Assembly: GCA_965247175.1 (NCBI GenBank)
Contig: OZ252006.1
Location: forward strand, 1,178,001-1,242,000
Direction of reading: 5' to 3'
Length of the DNA stretch: 64,000 bases
From: JANQMX01 sp965247175
GTDB taxonomy: Bacteria; Pseudomonadota; Alphaproteobacteria; Kiloniellales; DSM-21159
This document shows positions 7,386 to 14,573 of this stretch, one piece after another. The notes under the pieces are model-generated. The model saw only the letters and a program-made list of their open reading frames with translations, was not told where the DNA came from and searched no databases. Position 1 is the stretch's first letter. Each line of letters starts with the position of its first letter. Both the position numbers and the translations under genes were made by a program.

Positions 7386-9146
7386 CTAAGCGGCGTGCTG
7401 CAGACGGACAGAGCGCTGCGGCGGGAAGCTGACGGTGACCACCGTGCCCTTGTCCGGCTCGCTCTCGATCGAGAGGGTGGCACCGTGCAGCTCCGCCAGA
7501 TTGCGGCTGAGCGGCAGGCCCAGGCCGGTTCCCTCGTACTTGCGGCTGAGATGGCTGTCGATCTGGCCAAAGGGCTGAAGCGCGCGCTCCAGATCCTGCT
7601 TGGCGATACCAATGCCAGTATCGTGGACGATTAGGTCGATGCCGCCGTCCTCACGCAGCCTGGCATCCAGTCCGACCTTGCCGCCCGCCGGCGTGAACTT
7701 CACCGCGTTGGAGAGCAGGTTCAGCAGGATCTGCTTCAGCCGTTTCGTGTCGGCCATCAGGAAAGGCATATCCAGCGGAACCGAGGTTTCGATCGAAACG
7801 TCGGCCTCCTCGGCGCGGCCTTGAACCAGCTGGACGCAAGCGTGCGCCACAAGGCTGAGATCGACCTCCTCCTCGTAGAGCTCCAGCCGTCCCGCCTCGG
7901 CTTTGGCGACATCCAGGATGTCGTTGATGACACTGAGCAGATGGCTGCCGCTGTTGTAGATGTCCCGCGCATACTCCTTGTAGTGCGGCTGGCCCAACGG
8001 GCCGAGCAGCTCGTCGCGCATGACCTCGGAAAAGCCGAGCACGGCGTTGAGAGGGGTGCGCAGCTCATGGCTCATGGTGGCGAGAAACTCGGTCTTGGTG
8101 CGGTTCGCCATCTCCGCTTCGTCGCGTGCTTGCGCCAGCTCGGAGGTCCGCCGTCTGACCTCCCGCCGAATCGCCGAGTCCCGTTGGATCATGGCGCCGA
8201 CAAGAAAGGCGACGAGGAGAGTCAGCAAGCCGCCGGCCACCAGCACCGTGCTGCCAACGTCCCAGGCCGATTGGCTGCCAAATTCCGGCAGTATGTCCCA
8301 ATCCAAGCTCCAGCTCGCCTGGCCATGCGCGATCCGCAAGGTGATCGTGTCTGCCACATCCGCATCCGGAAGCGCGGAGCCGAGAATCACCTGCTCGCCG
8401 AATCCGTTTTCACCCCATGCCGTCTCATGCTGCCGCAGACGCAGGCGCAAGCCTTCGGGTAGGCCCGACTCCAGCTCATCGAAGAGGTTATCGAGATTGA
8501 GGAGGCCGACCAGCACACCCTCGTCCATGCCGTTCGGGACATGAAACGCCAAAGCGCTCCACCAGGTGCCGTTTTTCTGAAACGCGGGTCCCATGATGAC
8601 TTGCTGCGGGACCCGGGCAGCCGAGGACACGGCCGCTCGGATGTGGCCGTGGCTGGCGAGATCGACGTCGCGGTCGAGCAGTGGGCTTTCGCGACTGGTC
8701 AGCTCGACGATGAAGCTCTCGGACAGGTCTTCGACCGGGGTGCCGTCGCCGTCGAGAGAGTGGATCTCGCCGCCGCGCAGACTCTGCCAGGCGTCCCGTT
8801 CCTGTCGATTGAAACGACGCCCGTAGGCGAAAGCGGCGAAATCAAGCGGCGCACGCCAGTCGCGGACAACCTCAACGGCGGTGTCGAACTCGCCCTGGTT
8901 CACGGCGGAAGAGGCATGAAAGACCGCCCCCATGGCCCGCAGCGAGGCGGAGAGACGGTGCAACGTCATGTCGAGCTGATCGGTCAGCCGCACAGCGGTC
9001 GCCATAGCGCTCTCACGCTGATCGGCGAGCGAGTCAGCCTCGAAGCTTCGCGCGATAAAGAAGGAAACACCGAGCCCAATCAGCAGAACGAGAAGGATCG
9101 CTGCCCCTGGCCAGATCGCCGAACGTTCTGTACCTATCTCTCGCAT
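7386..9146 (-). CDS. CHASE-domain sensor histidine kinase (PleC/DivJ-like kinase core)
   Basis: A membrane sensor of 586 residues from ATG 9146 (an upstream in-frame ATG at 9176 would add ten). Domains: TM1 about 13-33, periplasmic CHASE-type sensor about 45-285 (with FxAFAYGRRF and GPAFQKNG-like elements), TM2 about 298-320, short coiled coil, HisKA with phospho-acceptor His360 in SHELRTP, and HATPase_c with N box NLLSNAVKFTP, DTGIGI and GTGLGLPLS. The HisKA-HATPase sequence resembles the PleC/DivJ/PdhS kinases of alphaproteobacteria. No receiver domain and no adjacent response-regulator gene are present, so the partner is encoded elsewhere. Its start faces the start of the lytic transglycosylase gene with almost no space between. 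Confidence 0.9.
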   Translation of the reverse strand: MREIGTERSAIWPGAAILLVLLIGLGVSFFIARSFEADSLADQRESAMATAVRLTDQLDMTLHRLSASLRAMGAVFHASSAVNQGEFDTAVEVVRDWRAPLDFAAFAYGRRFNRQERDAWQSLRGGEIHSLDGDGTPVEDLSESFIVELTSRESPLLDRDVDLASHGHIRAAVSSAARVPQQVIMGPAFQKNGTWWSALAFHVPNGMDEGVLVGLLNLDNLFDELESGLPEGLRLRLRQHETAWGENGFGEQVILGSALPDADVADTITLRIAHGQASWSLDWDILPEFGSQSAWDVGSTVLVAGGLLTLLVAFLVGAMIQRDSAIRREVRRRTSELAQARDEAEMANRTKTEFLATMSHELRTPLNAVLGFSEVMRDELLGPLGQPHYKEYARDIYNSGSHLLSVINDILDVAKAEAGRLELYEEEVDLSLVAHACVQLVQGRAEEADVSIETSVPLDMPFLMADTKRLKQILLNLLSNAVKFTPAGGKVGLDARLREDGGIDLIVHDTGIGIAKQDLERALQPFGQIDSHLSRKYEGTGLGLPLSRNLAELHGATLSIESEPDKGTVVTVSFPPQRSVRLQHAA

Positions 9147-9166
9147 TGGAGATCGAGTCCGGAAAC

Positions 9167-10480
9167 ATGCTAGCACAGCTCCCTAGCCTCAGACTATTGG
9201 GTAAAGAATTACCTAGCAATCGACTCAAACGAGACGAAAGAACAATTAGTTACGGCGCTGCGGTCGCTTCGGCGACCTTGCTGTTGGCCGGATTGACGCT
9301 GACCTCCGTCGACCCGGCCGCGGCCAATACGGGTGAAGCGAGCCTGGAAAGCTGTTTGGGCGGCATCGCCGGCCAGGCGGTCTCGCGCGGCGTGCCGCAA
9401 ACGGCGGTGGATCAGGCGTTGGCCTCGGTCAGACCCTTGCCACGCGTGCTTGAGCTCGAGAACCGGCAGCCCGAGTTTACCTTGAGCTTCGGCCGCTACC
9501 TCGATCGCCTGGTGACGGAACAGCGCATAGAGCAGGGCCGGACTATGCTCTCCCGGCACGGGCCGCTGCTGCAGCAGGTCAGCGCCCGCTACCAAGTGCA
9601 GCCGCGTTTTATCGTGGCTTTCTGGGCACTTGAGACCAATTTCGGACAGAACCTGGGCTCGTTCCGAACGCTCGACGCCCTGGCGACCCTGGCCTGCCAG
9701 GGCCGCAGAAAGGACTTCTTTTCCACACAGCTCGTGGAGGCGCTACAACTCCTCGGGCGCGGCGAGATCACCGCTGACGCCATGGTCGGCTCCTGGGCGG
9801 GCGCGCTCGGGCACGTCCAGTTCATCCCTTCGACCTATCAGGCTTATGCCGTCGACCACGATGGCGACGGCCGGCGGGACCTCTGGGGCAGCCTGCCTGA
9901 CGCCTTCGCCTCGGCAGCCAACTACTTGAGCCAGTTGGGCTGGAATGACGAGCAAACCTGGGGCCGGGAAGTCCGGCTACCGGGAAGTTTCGACTGGCAG
10001 CTGGTTTCCATCGAAACCAAGCCGGAGATGCGCAAATCTCTCGCAGATTGGTCTAAGCTCGGCGTCACGAAAGCCGACGGCTCTCCGCTGCCGAAGGTGG
10101 ATATCGAGGGTGCGATCATCACGCCCGCCGGCCACCGCGGCCCGGCTTTCATGGTCTACGGCAACTACAGCCGCATCCTCGATTGGAACCGCTCCATCCT
10201 CTATGCGGTAGCCATCGGCCATCTCTCCGATCGGCTGATCGGCAAGCCCCAGATCGTCCGGCAGGTGGACCAAGCCCATGGCCGCCTAAGCCTCGTCGAG
10301 GTGAAGGAGATTCAGGCGCGGCTCGGCACCTTGGGCTATGGCGCCGGAAAACCCGACGGCCGCATCGGCCCCTTGACCCGTGCTGCCATCCGGAGCTTCC
10401 AGCTGGACAAGGGTTTGCCAGCCGACGGCTTTGCCGATAGCAGCCTGTTGCGCGCGCTGCGCGAAAGCACGCAGGGATAA
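9167..10480 (+). CDS. Lytic murein transglycosylase (MltB/SLT_2 family) with peptidoglycan-binding domain
   Basis: Cleaves the MurNAc-GlcNAc bond of peptidoglycan in the periplasm. With ATG 9167 the protein has 437 residues; a TTG at 9146 is a possible earlier start. A hydrophobic signal ending in PAAA follows an unusually long N-terminal stretch, so the true start may lie slightly further in. The catalytic domain has the MltB glutamate in ALETNFG and the conserved GHVQFIPSTY and DHDGDGRRDLW segments. A PG_binding_1 domain occupies the C terminus (EIQARLGTLGY to the end). The neighbouring rlpA and dacC genes also act on the cell wall. Confidence 0.9.
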   Translation: MLAQLPSLRLLGKELPSNRLKRDERTISYGAAVASATLLLAGLTLTSVDPAAANTGEASLESCLGGIAGQAVSRGVPQTAVDQALASVRPLPRVLELENRQPEFTLSFGRYLDRLVTEQRIEQGRTMLSRHGPLLQQVSARYQVQPRFIVAFWALETNFGQNLGSFRTLDALATLACQGRRKDFFSTQLVEALQLLGRGEITADAMVGSWAGALGHVQFIPSTYQAYAVDHDGDGRRDLWGSLPDAFASAANYLSQLGWNDEQTWGREVRLPGSFDWQLVSIETKPEMRKSLADWSKLGVTKADGSPLPKVDIEGAIITPAGHRGPAFMVYGNYSRILDWNRSILYAVAIGHLSDRLIGKPQIVRQVDQAHGRLSLVEVKEIQARLGTLGYGAGKPDGRIGPLTRAAIRSFQLDKGLPADGFADSSLLRALRESTQG

Positions 10481-10509
10481 ATGCCTTCTGACACTCGTAG
10501 GTGTTATTG

Positions 10510-10543
10510 ATTGCTACATCTGTTGTAGTTATCTTGTAGCAAT
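10510..10543. repeat. Inverted repeat with competing hairpins between mltB-like and rlpA
   Basis: ATTGCTACA (10510-10518) is perfectly repeated in inverted form as TGTAGCAAT (10535-10543). A shorter overlapping hairpin, CTACA-tctgt-TGTAG (10514-10528), would compete with it. No T-run follows, so it may be an operator or an mRNA structure upstream of rlpA rather than a terminator. It lies 39 bases before the rlpA start and is AT-rich against a GC-rich background. Confidence 0.55.
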
Positions 10544-10581
10544 CGTGGGTTCCCCTACAACATCTTGAGAAGTCGACGGGC

Positions 10582-11445
10582 ATGACGAGACTTGGCGTTC
10601 TGCTTCTGACCCTGGGCGTTCTGATCGCCGGCTGTGCCGAGCGGTCGGTCGAGACGGCCTCGGACACTCGGGCTACGACCCAAGCACCACAGACCAACAG
10701 CGTCGGCCCCGGCGGCTACCGGAAGGTGGGCAGGCCCTATCAGATCGCCGGCATCTGGTATCATCCGAAAGAGGACCCGGCCTACGACGAAGTCGGCATG
10801 GCCTCCTGGTATGGCCCGAACTTTCATGGCCGGACGACCGCGAACGGGGAAACCTACGACCAGTACGCCATGACCGCGGCGCATCCCACCTTGCCGATGC
10901 CCAGCCTGGTTGAAGTGACCAACCTCGCCAATGGCATGACCGTCGTCTTGCGCATCAACGATCGGGGCCCCTTCGCCAAGGGCCGCATCATCGACGTTTC
11001 CAAGGCCGCGGCCGAGAAGCTGGGCTTCAAGAAGCAGGGCGTCACCCGGGTACGGGTGCGGGTCGTGGAAGAGGATCAGGGACCACGCCCCGAGGCCGCG
11101 CCTGTCGAAGCCGTGGCACAGAACACTCTGCCGGCACAGAGCGGCGTGGCACCGACCCAGCAGGCCATGGCGTCCAGCACCACCCAAGCCGCCTCAAAGC
11201 CGTCCGGCAGCAGCGGGGAGCAGCTCTTCCTGCAGGCCGGCGCCTTTCGCGACTACGGCAATGCTCGGCGCCATGCGGATAGCCTGTCGGGTGTCGGCGA
11301 ACCCTTGATCGAGGCCTTCGGATCCGGCGACGAGGTCCTCTATCGCGTGCGCATCGGACCGATGAGCGACCGAGGCTTGGCCGAAAAGCTGCGCATTGCA
11401 CTGATCGATCAGGGAATCAGCAACCCGCACATCGTCGTCGAGTAA
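10582..11445 (+). CDS. rlpA: RlpA-like septal lipoprotein with SPOR domain
   Basis: 287 residues. The N terminus is a lipoprotein signal with lipobox LIAGC (Cys17 would be acylated). A double-psi beta-barrel (about 70-155) contains ASWYGPNFHGRTTANGE and the conserved NDRGPF, which carries the aspartate typical of RlpA transglycosylases active on denuded glycan. After a Pro/Ala/Gln/Ser linker a C-terminal SPOR domain (about 213-287, beginning LFLQAGAF) should bind glycan lacking stem peptides at the septum. The order mltB-like, rlpA, dacC is common in alphaproteobacteria, but here dacC is displaced by the accessory block that follows. Confidence 0.93.
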   Translation: MTRLGVLLLTLGVLIAGCAERSVETASDTRATTQAPQTNSVGPGGYRKVGRPYQIAGIWYHPKEDPAYDEVGMASWYGPNFHGRTTANGETYDQYAMTAAHPTLPMPSLVEVTNLANGMTVVLRINDRGPFAKGRIIDVSKAAAEKLGFKKQGVTRVRVRVVEEDQGPRPEAAPVEAVAQNTLPAQSGVAPTQQAMASSTTQAASKPSGSSGEQLFLQAGAFRDYGNARRHADSLSGVGEPLIEAFGSGDEVLYRVRIGPMSDRGLAEKLRIALIDQGISNPHIVVE

Positions 11446-11462
11446 CGCCGCTTCCTTGCGCG

Positions 11463-11918
11463 TTACTCCCTGCTACCGCCGGTCATCATAGCCAGTCCGG
11501 CAAGCAGCAGGACCGCTCCTGCCATATCCCACAGATCCAGGCGCCTGAGCTCCAGGCCGAAGGCACCCACGTGGTCGTAGGCCATGGCGGCCAGCAGCTG
11601 ACCGCAGACCACGGCGGCAATGAAGGTCGCCACACCGACACGGGGAACGGCGTAGAGGGTCAAGAGGACCATGGTGGTTCCGATCAAGCCGCCGGCCCAC
11701 AGCCAAGCCGGCATACGGACCATGCCTTCGGCCTTGGGCAGGCCGCCACCGCTCAAGAAACAGAGGGAGAGGAGGGCGCAGAGCCCCACGGCGAAGGCCA
11801 GCGTCGCCGCCTGGATTGGCCCACCGAGATAGCCGGCCGAACGGACGAAGATCGGCCCCTGCGCCGCCAAAAGGGCGCCCGCCGCCAGACCGAGCAGGAC
11901 GACGATGGGCGCCTGCAT
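11463..11918 (-). CDS. DMT-superfamily transporter, YdcZ (DUF606) family
   Basis: 151 residues with five predicted membrane helices, matching the size and topology of YdcZ/DUF606 proteins, half-size relatives of EamA transporters that probably work as dimers. A conserved QGPIFVRSAGYLGGP segment follows TM1. The substrate is not known for the family. It is the last gene of the leftward operon xre-cupin, GNAT, ydcZ, three bases after the GNAT stop. Co-transcription with a modifying enzyme and a ligand-type regulator fits import or export of a small amphipathic molecule. Confidence 0.8.
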   Translation of the reverse strand: MQAPIVVLLGLAAGALLAAQGPIFVRSAGYLGGPIQAATLAFAVGLCALLSLCFLSGGGLPKAEGMVRMPAWLWAGGLIGTTMVLLTLYAVPRVGVATFIAAVVCGQLLAAMAYDHVGAFGLELRRLDLWDMAGAVLLLAGLAMMTGGSRE

Positions 11919-11921
11919 CTG

Positions 11922-12479
11922 CTAGAGAGCCTTGTACATGACCGTGGTCGGCTCGAGCTGCCCGCGGGATGGATGCAGGCTGTATCCTGGAATGACCCCG
12001 ACGATCTCATAGCCTAGGGAGGCATAGAGCGGCTCTGCCTTGTCGCCGGTCACCGTATCCAGGGTGAGCAGGCTGCGGCCTTGGCGCCGCGCCAGACCCT
12101 CAAGCTCCACCATCAAGGCGCGAGCGATGCCCTGGCGCCGGAAATCGGGATGCACCAGCAGTTTCGCCACGTCGGCCCGGTGCGGCTGATTGGGCGGTGT
12201 GTCCCGATCGAGCTGAACCGAACCGGCAATGCGACCGTCCCTTTCTGCCACCAGCAGATGCCGAAGGCCCAGCGCAACGCCTGGACGCACAGATTGACGC
12301 CAAAAGGCCTCACTGTCGCTTTGAGAGAAGGGCAGCACGAAGTGAACACCGGCCCCGCCGTGGACGCAGGCGTGCAGCAACGCCCCGAGGCCCTCGATCC
12401 GGGCATCTATATCGTCGGCCGAGAAGTACGAAAGTTCGGTTTGATCATTTCCGACCATGGCGGCTGCGGTCCCTGTCAT
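11922..12479 (-). CDS. GNAT-family N-acetyltransferase
   Basis: 185 residues. The GNAT core is clear: beta4 with VAKLLVHPDFRRQGIARALM containing the acetyl-CoA pyrophosphate loop (RRQGIA), then the C-terminal LDTVTGDKAEPLYASLGYE typical of small-molecule acetyltransferases. The start ATG overlaps the stop of the XRE-cupin gene (ATGA at 12476-12479), so the two are translationally coupled; an internal Met nine codons in is an alternative. The acceptor is unknown. In this setting, beside a transporter and a ThrRS-like gene, acetylation of a toxic amino acid analogue or antibiotic is possible, but that is inference. Confidence 0.87.
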   Translation of the reverse strand: MTGTAAAMVGNDQTELSYFSADDIDARIEGLGALLHACVHGGAGVHFVLPFSQSDSEAFWRQSVRPGVALGLRHLLVAERDGRIAGSVQLDRDTPPNQPHRADVAKLLVHPDFRRQGIARALMVELEGLARRQGRSLLTLDTVTGDKAEPLYASLGYEIVGVIPGYSLHPSRGQLEPTTVMYKAL

Positions 12480-13048
12480 ACGATGAAGAGGTGGTAGCGC
12501 GCGCCGCGGTCGGCTGGCGTCGCGAAAGCGCTGGTCCCAAAAAGCTGGTAGCGCAGGCAGTCGCCTGGCTCCATTTGGTAGCTTTGGCCGTTCACGCTGA
12601 CCTCGAGGGCGCCTTCCAGCAGGGTCAGATGATGTTCCAGGCCCGGCCGCGGCGGCGCGTCATAGGCTATCCGTGCTCCTGCATCGAGGCGGCACTCCAG
12701 GACCTCGCCGGCCAAGGTTTGAGCCGGAGGGGAGAGGGAGCGTCGCTCGAAGCCGACGCTCGGATCGTGCCAGACCGTCTGCTCACCGGGGCGGACCAGA
12801 GGCGCGAAATCGTCTTCGACCATGCGCATCAGCCGCGACATGGGGAGGCCGTAGGCAGCGCAGAGCTTGCCGAGCACGCTCGCCGTCGGGCTGACCTCGC
12901 CATTCTCCAGGCGGGAAAGGGTGGCGCGGCTGACGGTGCTGAGCTTGGCCAAGCCGTCCAACGACCAACCGCGCTCGCTGCGCAGCGCCTTCAGTCGCTG
13001 GGCCAGGCGCCGGTCGATCGTGGCATCATCGATGAGTGTATCGTTCAT
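12476..13048 (-). CDS. XRE-family regulator with C-terminal cupin domain
   Basis: 190 residues: a lambda-repressor-like helix-turn-helix at about 14-68 (GWSLDGLAKLSTVSRATLSRLENGEVSPTA pattern) and a small-ligand cupin at about 105-185 (LEHHLTLLEGALEV, PGDCLRY). Such HipB/SutR-type proteins sense a small molecule and often control a neighbouring transporter or enzyme. The ATG (13048-13046) lies at the edge of a 23-bp palindrome, leaving no room for a ribosome-binding site if transcription starts nearby; a leaderless transcript would fit. First gene of the operon with GNAT and YdcZ; divergent from the Thr leader and the ThrRS-like gene. Confidence 0.9.
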   Translation of the reverse strand: MNDTLIDDATIDRRLAQRLKALRSERGWSLDGLAKLSTVSRATLSRLENGEVSPTASVLGKLCAAYGLPMSRLMRMVEDDFAPLVRPGEQTVWHDPSVGFERRSLSPPAQTLAGEVLECRLDAGARIAYDAPPRPGLEHHLTLLEGALEVSVNGQSYQMEPGDCLRYQLFGTSAFATPADRGARYHLFIV

Positions 13049-13072
13049 ATATGAGAAATTCTCTCATATAAG
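13044..13072 (+). promoter_or_regulatory. Putative promoter of the Thr leader-ThrRS transcript
   Basis: TTCATA (13044-13049) and TATAAG (13067-13072) are separated by 17 bases, a sigma-70-like arrangement with four of six -35 and five of six -10 matches. It would start RNA near 13079, leaving about 56 bases before the leader ORF. The palindrome at 13048-13070 fills its spacer. Confidence 0.5.
13048..13070. promoter_or_regulatory. Palindromic operator of the XRE-cupin regulator
   Basis: TATATGAGA (13048-13056) and TCTCATATA (13062-13070) are perfect inverted repeats around a five-base centre (AATTC). This is the size expected for a dimeric XRE repressor. It begins at the regulator's own start codon and sits between the putative -35 and -10 of the rightward leader promoter, so a bound regulator could block both transcripts. 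Confidence 0.75.
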
Positions 13073-13134
13073 ATCGCGCGTCAAGCCCAACACTATCCCT
13101 TGATTGCCGACGAGGCAGGCGCTAACTACGCGGC

Positions 13135-13212
13135 ATGGCTAGACGCTTTGCCAAGACGACGACCACCACGACGACCTGCCTCGGCGGGCCGTGCCGGATG
13201 GTCGTGCGCTAG
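13135..13212 (+). CDS. Threonine-rich leader peptide (7 consecutive Thr codons)
   Basis: A 25-codon ORF: ATG 13135, stop TAG 13210. After MARRFAK come seven threonine codons in a row (13156-13176, alternating ACG and ACC), then CLGGPCRMVVR. The frame is closed upstream by TAA at 13123. It lies between the putative promoter and the terminator preceding the ThrRS-like gene, so ribosome speed over the Thr codons can report charged tRNA-Thr. The Shine-Dalgarno is weak (GAGGCAGG, far upstream), the main reservation. Ordinary chance would rarely give seven Thr codons in frame directly upstream of a threonyl-tRNA synthetase homologue. Confidence 0.82.
   Translation: MARRFAKTTTTTTTCLGGPCRMVVR
13183..13188 (+). 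promoter_or_regulatory. Antiterminator half-site
   Basis: GGCGGG begins seven bases after the last Thr codon and is complementary to CCCGCC (13244-13249) in the 5' arm of the terminator. A ribosome stalled on the Thr codons would leave it free to sequester that arm; a ribosome continuing to the leader stop at 13210 would cover it. The pairing is visible in sequence; the mechanism is inferred. Confidence 0.6.
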
Positions 13213-13240
13213 CACCTCTTACAGACCAACTGACTAGCAC

Positions 13241-13268
13241 AGCCCCGCCGGGATCGGACGGGGCTTTT
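13241..13268 (+). terminator. Attenuator terminator before the ThrRS-like gene
   Basis: AGCCCCGCC (13241-13249), loop GGGATC, then GG-A-CGGGGCT (13256-13265) form a nine-pair stem with one bulged A, followed by TTTT (13265-13268). It is an intrinsic terminator located 29 bases after the leader stop and 58 bases before ATG 13327. No gene precedes it on this strand other than the leader, which supports attenuation rather than simple gene-end termination. Confidence 0.82.
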
Positions 13269-13326
13269 CCATGTCTGGATCTTGGCTCCCGTCCGCCCTC
13301 CCGCCGCGGCACGAGGAGACAAGACC

Positions 13327-14520
13327 ATGGAAGAACTTGACCACCGATCGATCGCCAATCGACTGAACCTGTTCCATCAGCAGGACGAAGGCCCCGGCGT
13401 CGTGTTTTGGCACCCGCGGGGCTTCGCCCTCTACCGGGTGATCGAGGACTATATCCGCGGCCGCATGAAGGCGGCCGGCTACCGTGAGGTGCGCAGCCCG
13501 CAGCTCTTGGCTCGCTCGCTTTGGGAAAGCAGCGGGCATTGGCAGAAGTTCGCGGACTCCATGTTCGTCTTCGAGGAAGGCGAACGCTGCCACGCGCTCA
13601 AACCCATGTCCTGCCCAGGGCACATTCAGATCTTCAAGCAGGGCACCCGCTCCTGGCGCGATCTGCCAATCCGCTACTTCGAGCTCGGCCTCTGCCACCG
13701 CAAGGAGCCCTCAGGCGCCTTGCAGGGCCTGATGCGCACCCGGGCCTTCGAGCAGGACGACGCCCATGTCTTCTGCCTGGAGAATCAGGTCGCGGCGGAG
13801 GTCGCGCGCTTTTGCGCCATGCAGAAGGGGATCTACACCGACTTCGGCTTTCCCGAAGTGGCGATCGGCTTCTCCACTCGGCCGGCCCTGCGGGCTGGCT
13901 CGGAGGCTCAGTGGGACAAGGCCGAAGCGCTGCTCGAAGAGGCGGCCCGATCGGCCGGGCTCGACTATGAGATTTTACCAGGCGAAGGTGCCTTTTACGG
14001 GCCGAAGCTCGAGTTCGCGCTCAAGGACCGCGCAGGCCGCCTCTGGCAGTGCGGCACCGTGCAACTCGACCTCGTCATGCCCGAGCGTCTGGGCGCCCAC
14101 TACGCCGATGCGCAAGGGGAGAAGGCCCAGGCCGTCATGATCCACCACGCGGTCCTCGGCTCGCTCGAGCGCTTCATCGGCATCCTGCTGGAGCACTATG
14201 GTGGCCGGTTGCCGCTCTGGCTGGCGCCCGATCAGGTGGTGGTGGCCAGCGTCACCGAAGCGCAGGCTGCCTATGCCCGCGAAGTGGCCGAACGCCTGGA
14301 AGGAGCCGGGCTGCGTGTCCTGCTCGACGAGGGGCCGAACCGTCTGGCGCGCAAGATCGTCGCTGCGCGGGAGCTTGGCGTGCCGCTCTTCCTCACCATC
14401 GGCGAGCGGGAGGCCGAGCAAGGCACCGTCAGTATCCGCCGGGACGAAGGGCCTCATTCCGTGCTGCCGCTTGAAGAGGCCATCTCACAGATTGCCGCCG
14501 ATGCCACTGTCCTGCGTTGA
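13327..14520 (+). CDS. Threonyl-tRNA synthetase homologue without TGS and editing domains
   Basis: 397 residues, against about 640 for ordinary bacterial ThrRS. It starts directly in the class II catalytic core: motif 1 around HPRGFALYRVIEDYI (29-43), motif 2 in GLCHRKEPSGAL (121-132), motif 3 in LGSLERFIGIL (277-287), and an anticodon-binding domain to the end. The three catalytic zinc ligands of ThrRS are kept: Cys96 (KPMSCPGH), His147 (QDDAHVFC), His273 (VMIHH). The N-terminal TGS and the second, Ser-tRNA-Thr editing, domain are absent. ATG 13327 has a good Shine-Dalgarno (GAGGAG, 8-base spacing). Probably an active auxiliary synthetase; whether a full-length thrS exists elsewhere is unknown. 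The upstream Thr leader and terminator indicate induction when Thr-tRNA is scarce. Confidence 0.9.
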   Translation: MEELDHRSIANRLNLFHQQDEGPGVVFWHPRGFALYRVIEDYIRGRMKAAGYREVRSPQLLARSLWESSGHWQKFADSMFVFEEGERCHALKPMSCPGHIQIFKQGTRSWRDLPIRYFELGLCHRKEPSGALQGLMRTRAFEQDDAHVFCLENQVAAEVARFCAMQKGIYTDFGFPEVAIGFSTRPALRAGSEAQWDKAEALLEEAARSAGLDYEILPGEGAFYGPKLEFALKDRAGRLWQCGTVQLDLVMPERLGAHYADAQGEKAQAVMIHHAVLGSLERFIGILLEHYGGRLPLWLAPDQVVVASVTEAQAAYAREVAERLEGAGLRVLLDEGPNRLARKIVAARELGVPLFLTIGEREAEQGTVSIRRDEGPHSVLPLEEAISQIAADATVLR

Positions 14521-14573
14521 TTGGGCGCTCGGGCTGGGGCTAGCTGACCCGACAGGGAACTGGAGGCCGAACG

